From Syngnathus acus (lineage: Eukaryota > Chordata > Actinopteri > Syngnathiformes > Syngnathidae), in assembly GCF_901709675.1 (NCBI RefSeq), contig NC_051088.1, positions 16,978,193 to 17,042,192 on the forward strand: 64,000 nucleotides of DNA. Direction: 5' to 3'. A program made the position numbers and the translations under genes. Shown here piece by piece: positions 23,318-37,194 of this stretch. Under the pieces are notes generated by a model. It ran no database searches. It worked only from the letters and a program-made list of their open reading frames with translations, and was not told the origin of the DNA. Position 1 is the stretch's first letter. The number at the start of each line of letters is the position of its first letter.

Positions 23318-26300
23318 ATGGCAAGCCAGGAACCCGTCAATCCTTCGCACGCGGCCTTTGACCGCTTCATCCAAGCGCAGGACTGCAAAGATGTCCAGCG
23401 GCATTTCAACGAGCTCTGCCAGCAGCTGGACATCAATTTGAAGGATTTCCGGAGTTTCTACAGCAAGCTGAAAGAAAAGCTCAACTACTGGCGGGCCAAA
23501 GCCTTGTGGGCTAAGCTGGACAAGAGGGCGGCTCACCCGGACTACCAGCAAAGGAAAGCATGCACCAAAAACAAGGTATTGCCAAGATGAAATGACACTA
23601 TTCACCGTTCCGAAGCTACTGTGAGATAATTGTCACACATTGAAGACTCTTAGGTACAATGAGCAAACCCCGCTGCTTTACAAATAAAAAAAATCCTCTA
23701 GTGTTCAAAGGTGGAACATTCTTCATTTTATTTTATATGTAAGGCAGTTGAGAAAAAAATCACTTTTGCCATGCCAAACTAGAGAATCCCCACAGATATT
23801 TGGAATGGGTCTACTGATTATTGTGTTTTATTTTGAACAATATTTCCAAATAAATTATTTTCCTGACTGTGCTTACTACTGACTGTTGTTTGCGACCAGT
23901 TTTGAAAAGCTTAGGCTCATGGTTAAGATCTGGTTAGATTTTGAGTCTCCTGTGTTTGGCCTGACTGTCCCGGTCTGTGCGTGTATTTGTTCCTCCCGTG
24001 CAGTGTCTGATCCTGGGCGCCGGGCCATGTGGGCTGAGGACGGCCATCGAACTGTCGCTGCTTGGGGCTCAGGTGGTGGTGCTGGAGAAGCGAGATACTT
24101 TCTCCAGGAATAATGTTCTCCATCTGTGGCCCTTCACAATCTGTGACCTCCGCAACCTCGGCGCCAAGAAGTTCTACGGAAAATTCTGCACCGGCTCGCT
24201 GGATCACATCAGTGAGTGATGGCTGACATGCATAAGTAGGGGAACCCGGGAATGGTTGCAATTGTTCCAATCAGGGACATGTTTAACATGATAATCTATA
24301 TTTTATTTGTTTGTGGTAAGGTTTTAACTGGTAGCTCAATGCCAAGGCAGTGCATTACTAATTCATTCTGGGACAAAAAACTTACCTCGAGTAAATTGTA
24401 AGATTTATAAAATTATAAATACCACGTACGTGAATGCATCAAATTAGGGCGGTGCTCAAAATATTGATACCTAGATGCATACCAATAAGAATAAAAAAAG
24501 TTACCTTATTGATATTTTAGTTCTGAGTATCGATACTCCTCTCTGATGCTAGGAGACACAGCGGTGCCAGCGTCTCACAACAAACAATTGGCCACATAGT
24601 CCAGCCACATTCGAAGAACAAGGATTGGCAGCAAAGCAAGTCACTGATCATCCAGCTCTACTTGACAACCAAGCTTGTGCTACAAGCTGCTTTCACAGCT
24701 ACCGACCCAAACATCTTCTCCGGTTACAGACCAATCCACTGAAAAAGTGTCTCTCCTGAAGAAACCCTGACTTGGCTGAATTGAGCCCAATAGTTGTTCA
24801 CCCTTCACAAAAACCCGGATGCCAAAAACTCCCTTTAACAATAAGGAAGTGGAAACAAACGGCAGACACACCTGTCAGGCTGATGAATTCCAAGAAGGTG
24901 AAATGGAAAAAGGTTTCACACATAGGTCTGCTGTCGCTAGTGCACAGTGGCACTGCACACGGTGGGGAATTTTAAGTCCTATATTATACAGAACAACAGA
25001 AGTTGTTTGTGTTTTAAACAAGCATTCATTATCTGTAGTCTCTATCATGGCCTTTATTTCGTTTTGATACATTTCAACCCTTGTATTTGAGATTACGTCA
25101 TGCATTTGCTTTTTGTGTTGCACAGGCGTTTCCTGTGCCATTTATTGTGTAAAAGCAGTTTCAACACCCCAGGTCAAAAGAGCTCAAAGTTAGACACAAA
25201 TGTCAACACATTTATGGACAGTTTTTTAAGGATTGAAATAAATAAATGAATTAAAAAAAATTCCCCCCCCATCTTCTTTTGTTTTGCCATCAGTGTAGAA
25301 AGTAAACAATACAATGCGAGCAAAACCACAAGCTGTCAATTGAATTTCAGTATATGCCACAGATTGCCCCGAAATGGACAGTGGGCCGCAAATGGCCCTG
25401 GGGCCGTAGTTTGGCCACACCTGATCCAACCCGACATGCTAAAATGGTAAAGATTGAATTAATCTTCTTGTGTTTTAGGTATTCGTCAGCTGCAGTTAAT
25501 TCTTTTAAAAGTGTCGCTTCTCCTTGGGGTGGAGGTTCACACCGGAGTGGAGTACCTGGGTCTGTGTGAGCCCTCAGGAGAGAAAGGTACCATTCACACT
25601 TTTTGGGGGACACATTCCGTGCAGCATCTGCTGTGCTTGAGGCACTGCTGTTTCTTGTATTTGACAGGTTGGACGGCCAAAGTGCTCCCTGAGACTCATC
25701 CCGCTTCAGCCTTCCAGTTTGATGTTTTCATTTCTGCCGGCGGAGGCAGGTTCGTCCCCGAGGGTGAGACGAACGACACCCTGCCGGAGCAAGGGGGGGG
25801 CTGCAAGCTGACGTTTTGCAAGGCCGTTACATCCTCGTTATCGTCATAACCCACGTTTGGTGTGTTAATCGCTCCCGTTTTGCTTGCTAGGTTTCAAACA
25901 CAAGGAACTGAGAGGCAAGCTAGCCATCGGCATCACGGTCAACTTCATCAACAGGAACACGACGGCCGAGGCCCAAGTGGCCGAGATTAGCGGCGTGGCC
26001 CGCATCTACAACCAGAAGTTCTTCCAGGACCTGCTGAACGAGACTGGTACGAGTCCACATGTGAGCAGATGACAGTGCTGCGACAATTATGGAAAAAATA
26101 ATTAACGGGATTATTGTTAATTGTATTGACATGATTATTGATAAACACAATTATTCATTAATTTAAAAACTCAACTTTACTCATTAAGGCATCTTAACAT
26201 TTAGCAAACTTAACATCACTAAGCTCTTAGGCACCCAAAATGGTCTCTGTTAAAATTATGAATGTATCATTTTCTTTGACTACCTCAGATCTTTTCAGAT

Positions 26301-27751
26301 TTAATCTCCAGATTAATGATAGATAAAAATTTGTAGGGAGTTTTTATGCCCTTTTATTATTTAAAAAACTTTTTTTACTTTCACCACAGATCTTTATATC
26401 AATTTTAATATTACTATAGATTAAAAAAAATACTTTTCTTAACTGTTTTTATGCAATTTGACAGCCACATTCTCTTGGTACCTTTCTCTCTTTCACTTTA
26501 TGCCATCCGACTGTCCAGGTATTGATTTGGAGAACATCGTATATTACAAAGACGACACCCACTACTTTGTCATGACTGCCAAAAAGATGAGCTTGCTGAA
26601 GAAAGGCGTCATCAAGCAGGTGTGAACAACACGTCTTTGTCACAAAATGGAACCGTGATTTTTCCGGACGCCAACTGACACAAATGGCCAACGTCCTCTA
26701 ACTTGTCATCCAGGACTTCAACGAAGCAGAGGATTTGCTGGCGCCGGCCAACATTGATCAAGAGGCGTTGTGCCGCTACGCCCACGCCGCCGCCTACTTC
26801 TCCACGGGCGGCCGACTGCCCGAGCTGCAGTTTGCTCAGAACCATGCCCGCCAGCCGGACGTGGCCGTCTTTGACTTCACGTGCATGCAACGGGCCGAGA
26901 ACGCCTCGCTCGTCAGGGAGCGCAGAGGCAGCAGGCTGTTGATGGGTCTCGTCGGAGATTGCCTGGTGGAGGTGAGTGCGCCTTTGCTCAACTCACCTCA
27001 ACTCACTTCTCAACAAACAGTGCTTTATATCAGTGTTTGGTTGTGGAGCGTCTCTGTCGGATTTGAAGCAATCATTGCAGGGTGTTGTTCATCTTGACTC
27101 TCAAGCTAAATCTGATGGGATCAACTCACAAAAGCATTCTAATCTAATTAAAAGTGGGCCGGTGTTGATGTGTGTCACGTGTAGTTGCATCTCATTTGCA
27201 TTGTCCTCGCCAGCCGTTCTGGCCTCTCGGGACGGGCATCGCTCGGGGATTTCTGGCAGCTTTTGACACGGCGTGGATGGTGAGGAGTTGGGGTGCGGGG
27301 ACGCCTCTTCTCAAGGTCCTCGCTGAGCGGTGAGTTGGAGGTCAAAGTGCACGAAACGTTATTGAATTTGTGATATGACATCCAGGACCTTTTAATAAGA
27401 CCTTTTAGCAACTTATTGGCCTCTCCATTGTCATATGTAAGTTTTTGTAATGACAAAAGCTGATTGCTTTGACTACACCACCCATTTCAAACATCGCAAC
27501 TTCTTGTATGTGTCATACTCGTATTCTTCTGAATGTGGGACAAAGTTAGTGTTGCGTCACTGCAGATGCACTCTGTCACATTTCACAAATCTCCTCTCTG
27601 CAATGTGTAGAGAAAGCATCTACCAGGCCCTCTCCCAGACCACACCAGAGAACACCAGCAAAAACTACGCCGCTTACAGCATCGACCCCAAAACGCGTTA
27701 TGTCAGAGTCAACCTCACCTCCATCCAGACCACCCAGGTCAGTCACATCAT

Positions 27752-27794
<43 letters not shown>

Positions 27795-30700
27795 CTTCTA
27801 AGATCACTCCCTTTCATCACAACCTGAGGTGATAACCTGATGGAAAAAATAGTTGTTAAAAAAAATATTCAAAATCTTTCTGTAAATTATAAATTGAAGA
27901 AACTGCGGAATTGTTCTTTGGAGCTTTTTAATGGGCTGGCAAGGTGCGGTGTATTATTAAAATGTACCATAATTTAGTCTTTTTTTTTTTAAATCCATAA
28001 ATTAGCTTTCTTTGGAGATTTGAATTTTCGCTGAATTATCAGTTTCTCTGATTTTGCTTTAGAGCTCTGCTTTCTCATCCAGTTCTCTCTCTTTTTAGGT
28101 GCAGCACCTTTACGTCATTGATAAATCCAATTCGTCAAGCAAGAAACAGAATAACAGACTGTCATACACCCGTCAAGGTGGGTACCACATTACTATAAAG
28201 ATAATTTGGCTTGAAATTCTTTCAAAGGCTGATTAATTGTCCTTTGTGGCTTCTAGATTCTTTCAGTGGGTTTGACGAGTTGTTAAAATGGTGCCAGAAG
28301 AACACTGTAGGTTACAGAGATGTGGATGTGAAAGACTTTACCAACTCGTGGAGGTCCGGGCTGGCTTTGTGCGCTTTGATCCACCACTTCCGTCCTCAGC
28401 TGATGTGAGTCATTCACTGGAAACCGTGGAGTCGATCGTGAGCGTGCGTCTTCTTTTGCAGTGATATGAGGTCCTTGAAAGCGTCTGCTGGCATTCACAA
28501 TCACCAAGTGGCCTTCGACATCTTGGAGAAGGAGTTCGGCATCCCGCCTGTCGTGTCGCCCGCTGACTTTGCCAACGACGGGCAAATAGACAGACTGTCC
28601 TTGGTCCTCTACCTCACGCAGATCAAAAATGCCTTCACTGTTCTCTCACCAGGTAAGCAATTATGGATACACATCTGTCAAAAGGGTTCAGTGTAACTTA
28701 TCAGTCTCAGTCTGTAGACACAATGGCAGAGTATAAATTGAGTCCTGTGCGGATCAGCAGGATTTTTACAGCTACTCAAATATGCATCAATGTGTTCTTC
28801 ATGAAGCTATAATTTGAAATACTATAAACTCATTTTTATTTTTTAAATTGAGCAGACAGCTTAGGTGTATTTGCACAAAATGTCAGCTCCATATCGCCTA
28901 AGTCGAATTTAATTGGCGAGGAAATCGATGGTATCGATGTCACTCAGACACCATTTTATTGTAAGCCTTATTTGAAGAAAGTGATAAAAAATGCAAGAAG
29001 TGAACGCTTCCATTAAATAAGTCATGTAAAAGCTGCTGCTTGAGCTCGCCAACATTTGTGGTAACAGTAGCATCTCCTCTTACGTAACTCGCTCACTAAC
29101 ACTCATCAAAGGCTCAGACACTTCCGTCCTCCCACTGAAATGTGCATCGTAGGGATACTGTCTCTTTAAGAGCTGATTACCCATGGTTCATTGAGCGCAA
29201 GTGTTCTGCTGCTGCTGCTGCTGCTGCTGCAGCTGCTGCTGCTGCTGCTGCCCTCCTCAGCGCAGCATTTGCCCTGGAGCTCTTTTGTCAGGCTCTGATG
29301 GGATGAGTCTGTGCTGAACCAGGACTTTTTCTCCCCCACTGCCCGCGGATGGATTTTCACAACGTGAACAATGTACGTGTCAAGTGTTCCAGCTGTGACT
29401 GAACCCAAGTGGGTGCGCTGCTCACCCTCCCTCTGCGATGCTCCGCTCAAGATGGGCTGATCATGCAACGGGCAGCCGTCATTTACCGGTAACCTCGTCT
29501 GAGTGCGGCGAGAGAGTTTCGATGTGAAGCGGTCCCATCTGTTCGGGAGGACCGCAGAGAGGCTGCAGTCGAGACGAGCTGGCTGTGCGTGACATCGTGA
29601 CAAGAACGTTCACAGCCAGCAGAACGTTTAGTGCCGTGCCTCTGCCTAGAACGGTTCATATTAATGCTGTGCTGATGAACTGCTGAGAATGCTTTAATTA
29701 GAATCTGAATGTTGGTATTCATAATCAAGCTAATTTGCAAAAAAAACATGCAGGCAGACAAAATAACATTTCTCACAGTTTCATCTGCATAGACAAAGTT
29801 TGTTGTGCTGATGAGCTGTCAGTGCAGTGCTGCAACATTTGAATGTGTTGTGAAACGTAACGCTTGCCTAACATGTTCCTGTTGTGCTTCTTCCTCTCAT
29901 TCAGCTCCAGAGCCCAAAGGCTTCTTGACGTCGTCCAAGCCTTTGACACTCTCCCAGACGCACTCGGCTGTCTTCTTCCTCAGCAAGCTTAAGCATAACT
30001 CTCTGCAAAGACGCAAGGTACCCGCGCGCGCACACCCACTTACCATCTTGACTTGATGAAATGTGACGGCCCGTCGCTTGTCTGGCGTCTTGACCTGACT
30101 TCTTGATTGACTCATGTCTGCTGAGCAGCGAAAGCGCAGACATTTCAGGGCAATGTGGTTTTAATTATTCATTACAATAGCGTATCAAGTCACGAGAGTC
30201 GATTTTCATCCGCAGGAGAAACTGGCAGCCGAGAAGGAACAAACAAAAGAAAACAATACAAAGATGGGAGAGGAGGACTGTGTAAGTTTTTATTCAATAA
30301 ATCACATTTTTGAGAGCTTTCTGAACCAGAGAAGCTAATACAAGCAGAATTATATTTTCACATGCCTCAAACCTCAGTGACAAAAAAAACAACTGACGAG
30401 TATTATTTGTCCTTTTTTTTGCTTTTTTACAACCACAAGAATGTTTTGAAGCGCATCCATGGCTCTACCATAATGATGTTCTGCATTGGTGGCCAACTCA
30501 AGGCTTGTGGGCCATATCTGATATCTGATCATTTTTTGTGGGGGCCTCCCATCATTTATTCCCCTGATTTTTGTTCAAAAGAAGTTATCTGGCATAAAAT
30601 TTGAAGAAGCAAAATGCAGGGGCAATCATGTGAAGCAAATTATTAAGGGGTTTCAAAGACTTGACATTGCAATTTCCTGAAAAGAAAGGGTTTTAAATTT

Positions 30701-33700
30701 TTAGCAACTGCTCTCTTTGTTGTTTTTTGGGGGGATTTTTCTAACCGTTTTTTTTCTTTTTTTTTTCCTTGGTTACTACTTCTGCATTCCTGTAGAGCCA
30801 GTCCCTCCTTGCACATTTTGGTTTTTGTTTGAACTTACGTGAAAGATGAACCATTTGGTTTTCAGTATATTTTCTGTCTTTAAATTATGGAAAATGTCAC
30901 TAAACCATTTATTTATGGTATACCTTTACTCCTGTAGCAATCTAAGTACAGTAGTCCATGATTTCACAATGAGAACTGTAAACTTGAGGCCAATTATAAC
31001 TAATAGTGCCCCTGTTAATAATAATAACTACAATGATTATAATTATCATTTTACATATAGGCAACTTCGAGGACACTTCAGATCCGTCACTCCACATCCC
31101 AGGCGGCACCCCTGAGCTCCCCTGATCTCAGTCCGCCTCCAGCACTTGTTGAGCCTGAGCCCGCTTGCATGTCGCAGGCCAACAGCGAGGCGTGCTACTT
31201 CTGCAGCGGCCGGGTCTACGTGCTGGAGCGCATCAGTGCAGAGGGCAAGTTCTTCCATCGTGGCTGCTTCACATGCCACCAATGCGGCGTCACGCTGCGA
31301 CTCGGAGACTACGCCTTCCATCAGGACACAGGTACTTTTTGGCAGCTTGCGAAAGCCTGTTCTAAACTGTTGACTGATTGAAAGATGAGTAGGCATTCCA
31401 GGAAATGTTGGAAATGTTCTGTTATAGGGACCATGCCCTCCCCCCTCAGAAATACCTCTCCTGCCACTTTAATAACATTGTAATGGATTAAAACATGTTT
31501 GCAACACATTGCACATGTATTTGAGCACCCCAAAATTGCAAGCTTTCCATAATCTTTTACTATAATTACTTTTTCTGCAATGACGTTGTCTGACCAGTGA
31601 GAGGCAGTGTACAGGAAGTCAGTAGTGACTGACGTGCAATTAACAATAGTACAAATTTTCCTAGCCGCCGTAAAGTGCACACTAGAAACAATTATATGTA
31701 TATTGTATTTTGTTAAATTCCATATTGTTCATTGCTTAAACATTGCTCACTATTGTATTTACTGCGCATATGACTGATGATTAGCATGGTGAAACTTGAA
31801 ACAAGCAACTCGTTAAGATATGAATTCAAAAGAAAAAAGCTCATTTTTTCCCATGACCAAAGAAAAATAAAAACACATTATAGGTAACTCTGGAGGAAGG
31901 TTGTCAATTTATGGGTTAGTAATACTTGAATCCAACCTACTGTTATTTACTTGCTAGCCTGAAACAATAAGCTGAGAGCTTTTGTTTGTTGTTGTCTGTT
32001 GCTGCTTGATTTTCAGTGGCTCAAATTAAATGAAATAAATTAAGACAAGAGAATAGATACAGGCTAGCTCGTTTGTAGGCACAAGACTCTGTGCCTGCTT
32101 ATTTCATATGTGTCATCCCCCTCAGGGAGATTTTACTGCGAGCTTCACGCTGAAGAGCTGGAAGACCCAGCAGGAATGTTGTCTCGTAAGGTGCGTCACA
32201 CAACACATCAGACGCAAAGTGCTCTTGTTTTTCTTTCTACCGCATCCGATCCAACTTAATGCTCATGAGCTAGTGTTTTTCAGTGTTTGAACTTTTTAAC
32301 CAATAGACTGAACACAAATGGTACAGCAGTAACATGTAGACAGACATTAAAACAGTATCTAGTGTTTATTTTGCATTGTGCACAGTCTGAAATATCTTTT
32401 CAATGTCTTTTGTCCTCTTAGGACAGTATAGGAAATGAACAAAACAGCCTTTCCAGCGACGGTTGCACGCCATCCCCATCTGATGACGATGACGAGCCCA
32501 CGCTAAGATCGCTACCTTCTGTCGAAGAAGAAACCACAAACGATGCCGAGCGGCGAGTTGATCAGACAGACAGACACCCCCCTCTCCCCAAGCCCCGTCT
32601 CTCTCGGCAGACCAGCCCCCAGCCCTCTCCTCCCGTGGTGAAGCCTCGCACGATGCATCTTTTAATTCCCGCAAGTCCGGAAAACATTCCACCTCCGAAA
32701 GCCGTGCGAGAGACACCCGAGGTCGCTCTCGACTCGCGGCCCAAGCAGTCGCTCCGCAAACTTAAGTTGAGCGATGAGGAGAAGGATCAGCTGGTCAACC
32801 TCCTGACCTTCACCGCCGACTCGGACTCAGAGACCCCCGGTGGCTCTTCGTCCGGCTCCTCGTCCTCGGCGACGGCGCGAGGCACAAGTCCTCCCAAGGC
32901 GGAGGACGGACCAGAGGAGGAGGGCTACTGGAGCGGCAGTACGGCCAGTCACATTCGCGAAAAGAGGAACAGACGCTGCTTCCGGAGGAAAGAGATGCCC
33001 GCCGGGCAACCCAAAGTACGATCCAAGTTCTCCCCCTGGAATCTTTCCTCGCCCAGGATCGGCAGAGACACGCGACTCAGCGTTCATCAGCCTGGGAAAG
33101 TGGGTGAGTAAAGGTTGTTTACAACCAATTGCTTCATTGAACAAACAGCAACAAATGGTGTGCAAAAATGATGCCTGTCCCTCACGTGCCTGCTAATTAC
33201 TTGAATGACTTTTGGGATAAACGGTAAAATAATTTATTCTAAAAATGTTCGATAGCCACCACCCCTAAAAGTGCTAACAACTTCCCGACTCGATTCGATT
33301 TTGATTCTTTTAGGTTGCAATTTGATTCGATGTTGATTTAAATCCTTTGGTCTTGATTCAGAAATCATTCAAGAAATCGAAACACACAAAATAATTTGTA
33401 TTTTCAGATGTCTTATTAATTTAAATTTTCAAATAGGCAAAAAAGTTACACGATAATAACTCGTTAATGCATATGGAGTACAAACGTAATAATAAATAAC
33501 AATTCTGTATAAACTAAAAAATAAAGACTTTTGGAAAAAAGTAAAAATGTATGAAACTGGCAAGCAAACTTCTATCTGGTTCTTTTTTCCCCACAGAAAC
33601 AACCTTTAGACACATTCACGGGGACTCCGAAGAAGGCGTTGACGGAGATGAGGATGAGGATGAGGACGATGACGATGATCTGTTGGACCAGGACATCGAC

Positions 33701-35775
33701 TCATTGGACGAGAAGGCAAGCAGAAACTTTGAATTGCCGAGCTCAACGCAGCACCGCGCACTCACCGTGATGACTTTGCAGTTTCAGATGTTACCGGCCA
33801 ACCCGGTGGAGGCGGAGAAGTTGGAAGTGATGAAGATGAGGACGCTGGAGCGGCGAGCCAAGATGAGCGAGTTACAACGACTCCGACAAGCACAGGTGTG
33901 TATGACACCCGTCTGTCATGTTCTAGTTTATTTTGTTTTGCCCATTCAAAAATAGTTCTAGTCTTGGTTTTTTGTCTTTATAGTTTGAGGTGTCACAAAA
34001 GCCAAATTTATTGGTCCCAAAGTCACAGTTCTAATTTTTGGGTTGGTTTTTTTTTCACAAAAAGCAAATTTTTCTCCACTTTTTGGTCAGTAGTTGGTGG
34101 GGTTTTTTTTGGGGGGGGGCCGGGGGGGGGGCTTGTTGTTGTTGTTGGACTTGATGATTAATGAAATGAAAGATATTTTTAAAGAAGTCTCCTCATTCTG
34201 TTAGATTGTTGTTGTAGAACACAATATCGTGTGCATTTTGAAGGCTCAGACAAAATGCGCTGGCAACGAGGTGAACTACTATTTTGATTTGTATTTAACT
34301 TTTACTGTTCAGTGCATTTGAATTGAATCATTATTGTCCTTTATTTTTCTAGCATATTGTCACAACACGGCATTTTTTTTTTCTTCCTTTTTCTTGGTAG
34401 TCAATCCAGAGAAGGCTGGAAGAGATCGAGGTGACCTTCCGGGATTTGGAGGAGAAGGGCGTGGCGCTTGAGCAAAGTATAAGAGGAGAACCCCGTAAGA
34501 ACCCAGCACCACCATTTGGTTTTCATTGTTATGCACATTCGAGACACTAAAGTATATTTCCACCTATTGCTGGTGGACTTGACTCCCTCGATAAAAGGGT
34601 TATGATTGTAGTTTGCTTGCAGTTGCTGTGGTTCTCAACTGAAAGTTCTCGCCCTGCGATTCAAAAGTTGCGGCCTACTTTTATAAAAGCAAAGAACAGT
34701 AAAGAAAATGCATTCTTCCGAAAAAGCCTCAAATGAGCCTAGTCTGACGTGGGTTTCACAGCCAATATTTTACTATTCAGTTCTGCTCCTAGTTACTCAT
34801 TAGAGCTGGTAGTAACCTCAATCAGCACGTCATCTTTATTCCCTGATCCAAAATCTGCTTTTACACTTGTAGAGATCGATAGTTCCCCCGTCATGATCGA
34901 GCATTGGATCCAGCTGGTCCATGAGAAGAACGCCTTGGTCTCAGAGGAGTCTGACCTCATGGTGGCGTAAGTGTGCATTTTAGCTCATGGCTGTTGTTGT
35001 GCCCATTGTTCTCCCACACAGACTCAGACCACAGAGTCATTGTGTCGGAACATTTTTAAGATATATGGAATAGTCTGACGTTTGTGGACAAAAAAGGCGA
35101 AAGTATCTAAGAAAGACTCGCCTCCTTTGCTAAGTGCTAGTGTGTTGTTGTTTTTTTATTGTATGAGGAGTCATTTGCTGAATGTGTTAAGTGCCTTCAC
35201 ATCATTTCTGTAGCCTTAATTAGCACTACCGTCAGTCAATGACATTAAAGTGACTTAACTGGAGCATGCCTGGAGTGGGGAGCATTCCATATGCAATGTT
35301 TAGCTGCAATGTTGCTTTTTCTCTCAGATCGCGACAACTGGAGCTTGAAGACAAACAGAGCATGCTGGAATTGGAGCTCAGGAAATACATGGACATGAGC
35401 GGTGCGTGCATACGTTGATGATTTATTTAGATCTGCAAACCGGGTCAAACTCAAGGCCTGCGGACTTGATATGTGATGTCATCATTTATTGTTGATTATA
35501 TCAAGCTCGCCAAAATAGTTCCGACTGAAACTATATATCGGTGATGTGTGACTTGTCTATTGGCTTCCTTCCATGTGTCAGACAAGACAGCCGAGCAGCA
35601 GGCGGAGGAGGATCGCGTCCTGCAGCAGATGATCGAGGTGGTGGACATGCGAGACTCGCTGGTGTCCTTCCTGGAGGAAAAAAGGCTGAAGGAAATCCAA
35701 GAGGAGCAGGGGGTTCTCTCCGTCATGGAGGCCAAACGCCATTCCAAGACGGGAGCTCAGGTTCACTGGCAGTAA
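23318..35775 (+). CDS. mical1: MICAL1, F-actin monooxygenase
   Basis: MICAL1 is an NADPH-dependent flavoprotein that oxidises actin methionines and dismantles filaments downstream of semaphorin/plexin and Rab signals. Coding exons: 23318-23575, 24004-24211, 25479-25586, 25668-25763, 25891-26046, 26519-26619, 26714-26971, 27214-27329, 27611-27737, 28099-28177, 28257-28404, 28462-28652, 29905-30017, 30216-30281, 31061-31331, 32126-32190, 32422-33103, 33597-33715, 33782-33895, 34401-34494, 34873-34966, 35328-35401, 35582-35775. All phases agree, giving 1,243 residues. Domains: FAD monooxygenase (about 1-490, dinucleotide motif GAGPCG, then [12 protein letters not shown] as in MICAL1 rather than MICAL2/3); calponin homology (DELLKWCQ to KNAF); one LIM domain ([20 protein letters not shown]); an acidic, Pro/Ser-rich linker; and a C-terminal coiled-coil Rab-binding bMERB domain. 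The bMERB sequence ([16 protein letters not shown]) resembles MICAL1 most. The protein is longer than the human one (about 1,067) because of the linker. One intron is GC-AG. Confidence 0.95.
27755..27794. repeat. Poly(T)40
   Basis: Forty T in a row, 17 bases after the donor of the mical1 exon ending at 27737, within the intron. Confidence 0.9.
29206..29251. repeat. (CTG)n trinucleotide tract
   Basis: Fifteen CTG-type triplets with one CAG interruption, in the 1.25-kb mical1 intron between exons 28652 and 29905. Not translated in the mical1 model. Confidence 0.9.
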
Positions 35776-36140
35776 CAAAAAGAAGAAGAAGAAGGAAAAA
35801 AAACTCTTTGGGCGTGCTCACACTTGAAACACAAATGCTGCAAAGCCAAAGATTTCACACTGACGAGCTGAACGAAGCAGCTTCCATCCATGGGGAGACA
35901 TCAGCTGGGAGATGATGATGATGCACAAACGGCGGATAATCATCGCCCAGCGAGGGACCTGTCCTGGATTTGTCTGGTAAACAGGCTGTCTCGACAAAGC
36001 AGCATGAAATGACAGCCTTGCAGATGAAAGATGTTGAGCCGGATGGAGGCTTTGAAAAGGTTCACATTGCGTTTGCTTCTTGTTCACTCATTGAGTCAGA
36101 AATTATCCACACGCTCTCTTTGGTACTTCTCAATCTAGTC

Positions 36141-36146
36141 AATAAA
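36141..36146 (+). other. mical1: Candidate poly(A) signal for mical1
   Basis: AATAAA in GTCAATAAAGC, about 370 bases after the mical1 stop at 35775. This gives a compact 3' untranslated region of 35776 to about 36165. Confidence 0.6.
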
Positions 36147-37194
36147 GCTTATGGTACGGTGAACCTCGAAGGTTTTGCAGTCAGCCGATCGGATTTATTC
36201 TCTCGCTATCACATTGCAATGCCAATTGGGCCGATGTTTTACGCAAGTTCGTGTGAGTTTACGTTTTGCTTGAAACAATCAACTCATTCAGGTCTTCTGA
36301 CTTCTGGTTCACCATTCCCAGAATTCCCTTGTTTACATATACGTAGTCACCTCTGCACAATTCTCAAGAGATTTAAACCTTCCTTGATGCAAAATCGTTT
36401 GAGTTCCATGAATGCCCCGAATCTGTTCCATCCCCAATTGTGTGCTTGATGAGCACTTCGGAGTGGCTCCACAAGGGGGCGCAAATTGTCCGTACAAATG
36501 TATTGTCGTTTTGCTTGTCAAGTGTATTTTGACCGCACAGCTTTCTCCACTTGCAAAGAAGGGCTTGACTCGGGGACGTGGCTTCACTCAATTTATTTCG
36601 TCAGGTGAAAAACCGTCAAAGTATGAAATTACAAACAATTGATGAGTCTTAGATCATGAAATCATGCACTTTAACGCAAAATATCTAGTACTAATTATTT
36701 CATGAAAGATTTTTCCCCCAAAATTAAATCATTCTTCATTTTATCTTTGCTTTAACTTCACCCACACGCAACAAAACACCAAAATCACAAATAAACCCAT
36801 TGTTGATGGTGAGCACTATTCGTGGTGAATAGTGCTCACCAGTAGCCCGTGGGTCATTGTCAGTGACACCCTAAAAACAAATTTTTTAGCGAAGCAGCAA
36901 GGCCATGAAAGCGAGGGATTACTGTACTTCCCAGTGATATATATATTTCAACATTTAAAAGGAAAAGACTAATAAAATGTGTTTTTATTTGGGGGGGGGG
37001 TGATATAAATTATTAGGATAAAGTATTTATGATTGAAGCATTTACAATTGATTTGCCCGCGTGAATATCTTAGATCATCCAACAAATGTAAAGAATTGAC
37101 AAAGACAAGCTAGATGACAAAAAAAGCCATTTTTAGATTATTTGATGTATTTATTTATTCATCAGCCCATAACACTAACCTTTAAGAAAAAGAA

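Noticed and set aside
29166-29603. 145-residue minus-strand frame with a poly-Ser tract
   Set aside because: The Ser run is the reverse reading of the CTG repeat; the rest lacks any family resemblance and lies in a mical1 intron.
32635-33196. Alternative frames over the large mical1 linker exon (Arg-rich 118-residue plus frame and minus frames)
   Set aside because: The frame continuing from the LIM exon with correct splice phases is the mical1 frame; the others are shadows.
23318-35775. Identification as MICAL2 or MICAL3
   Set aside because: The [12 protein letters not shown] segment, the N-terminus [12 protein letters not shown] and the bMERB sequence resemble MICAL1 better; MICAL2/3 have a GADG motif at the first position.
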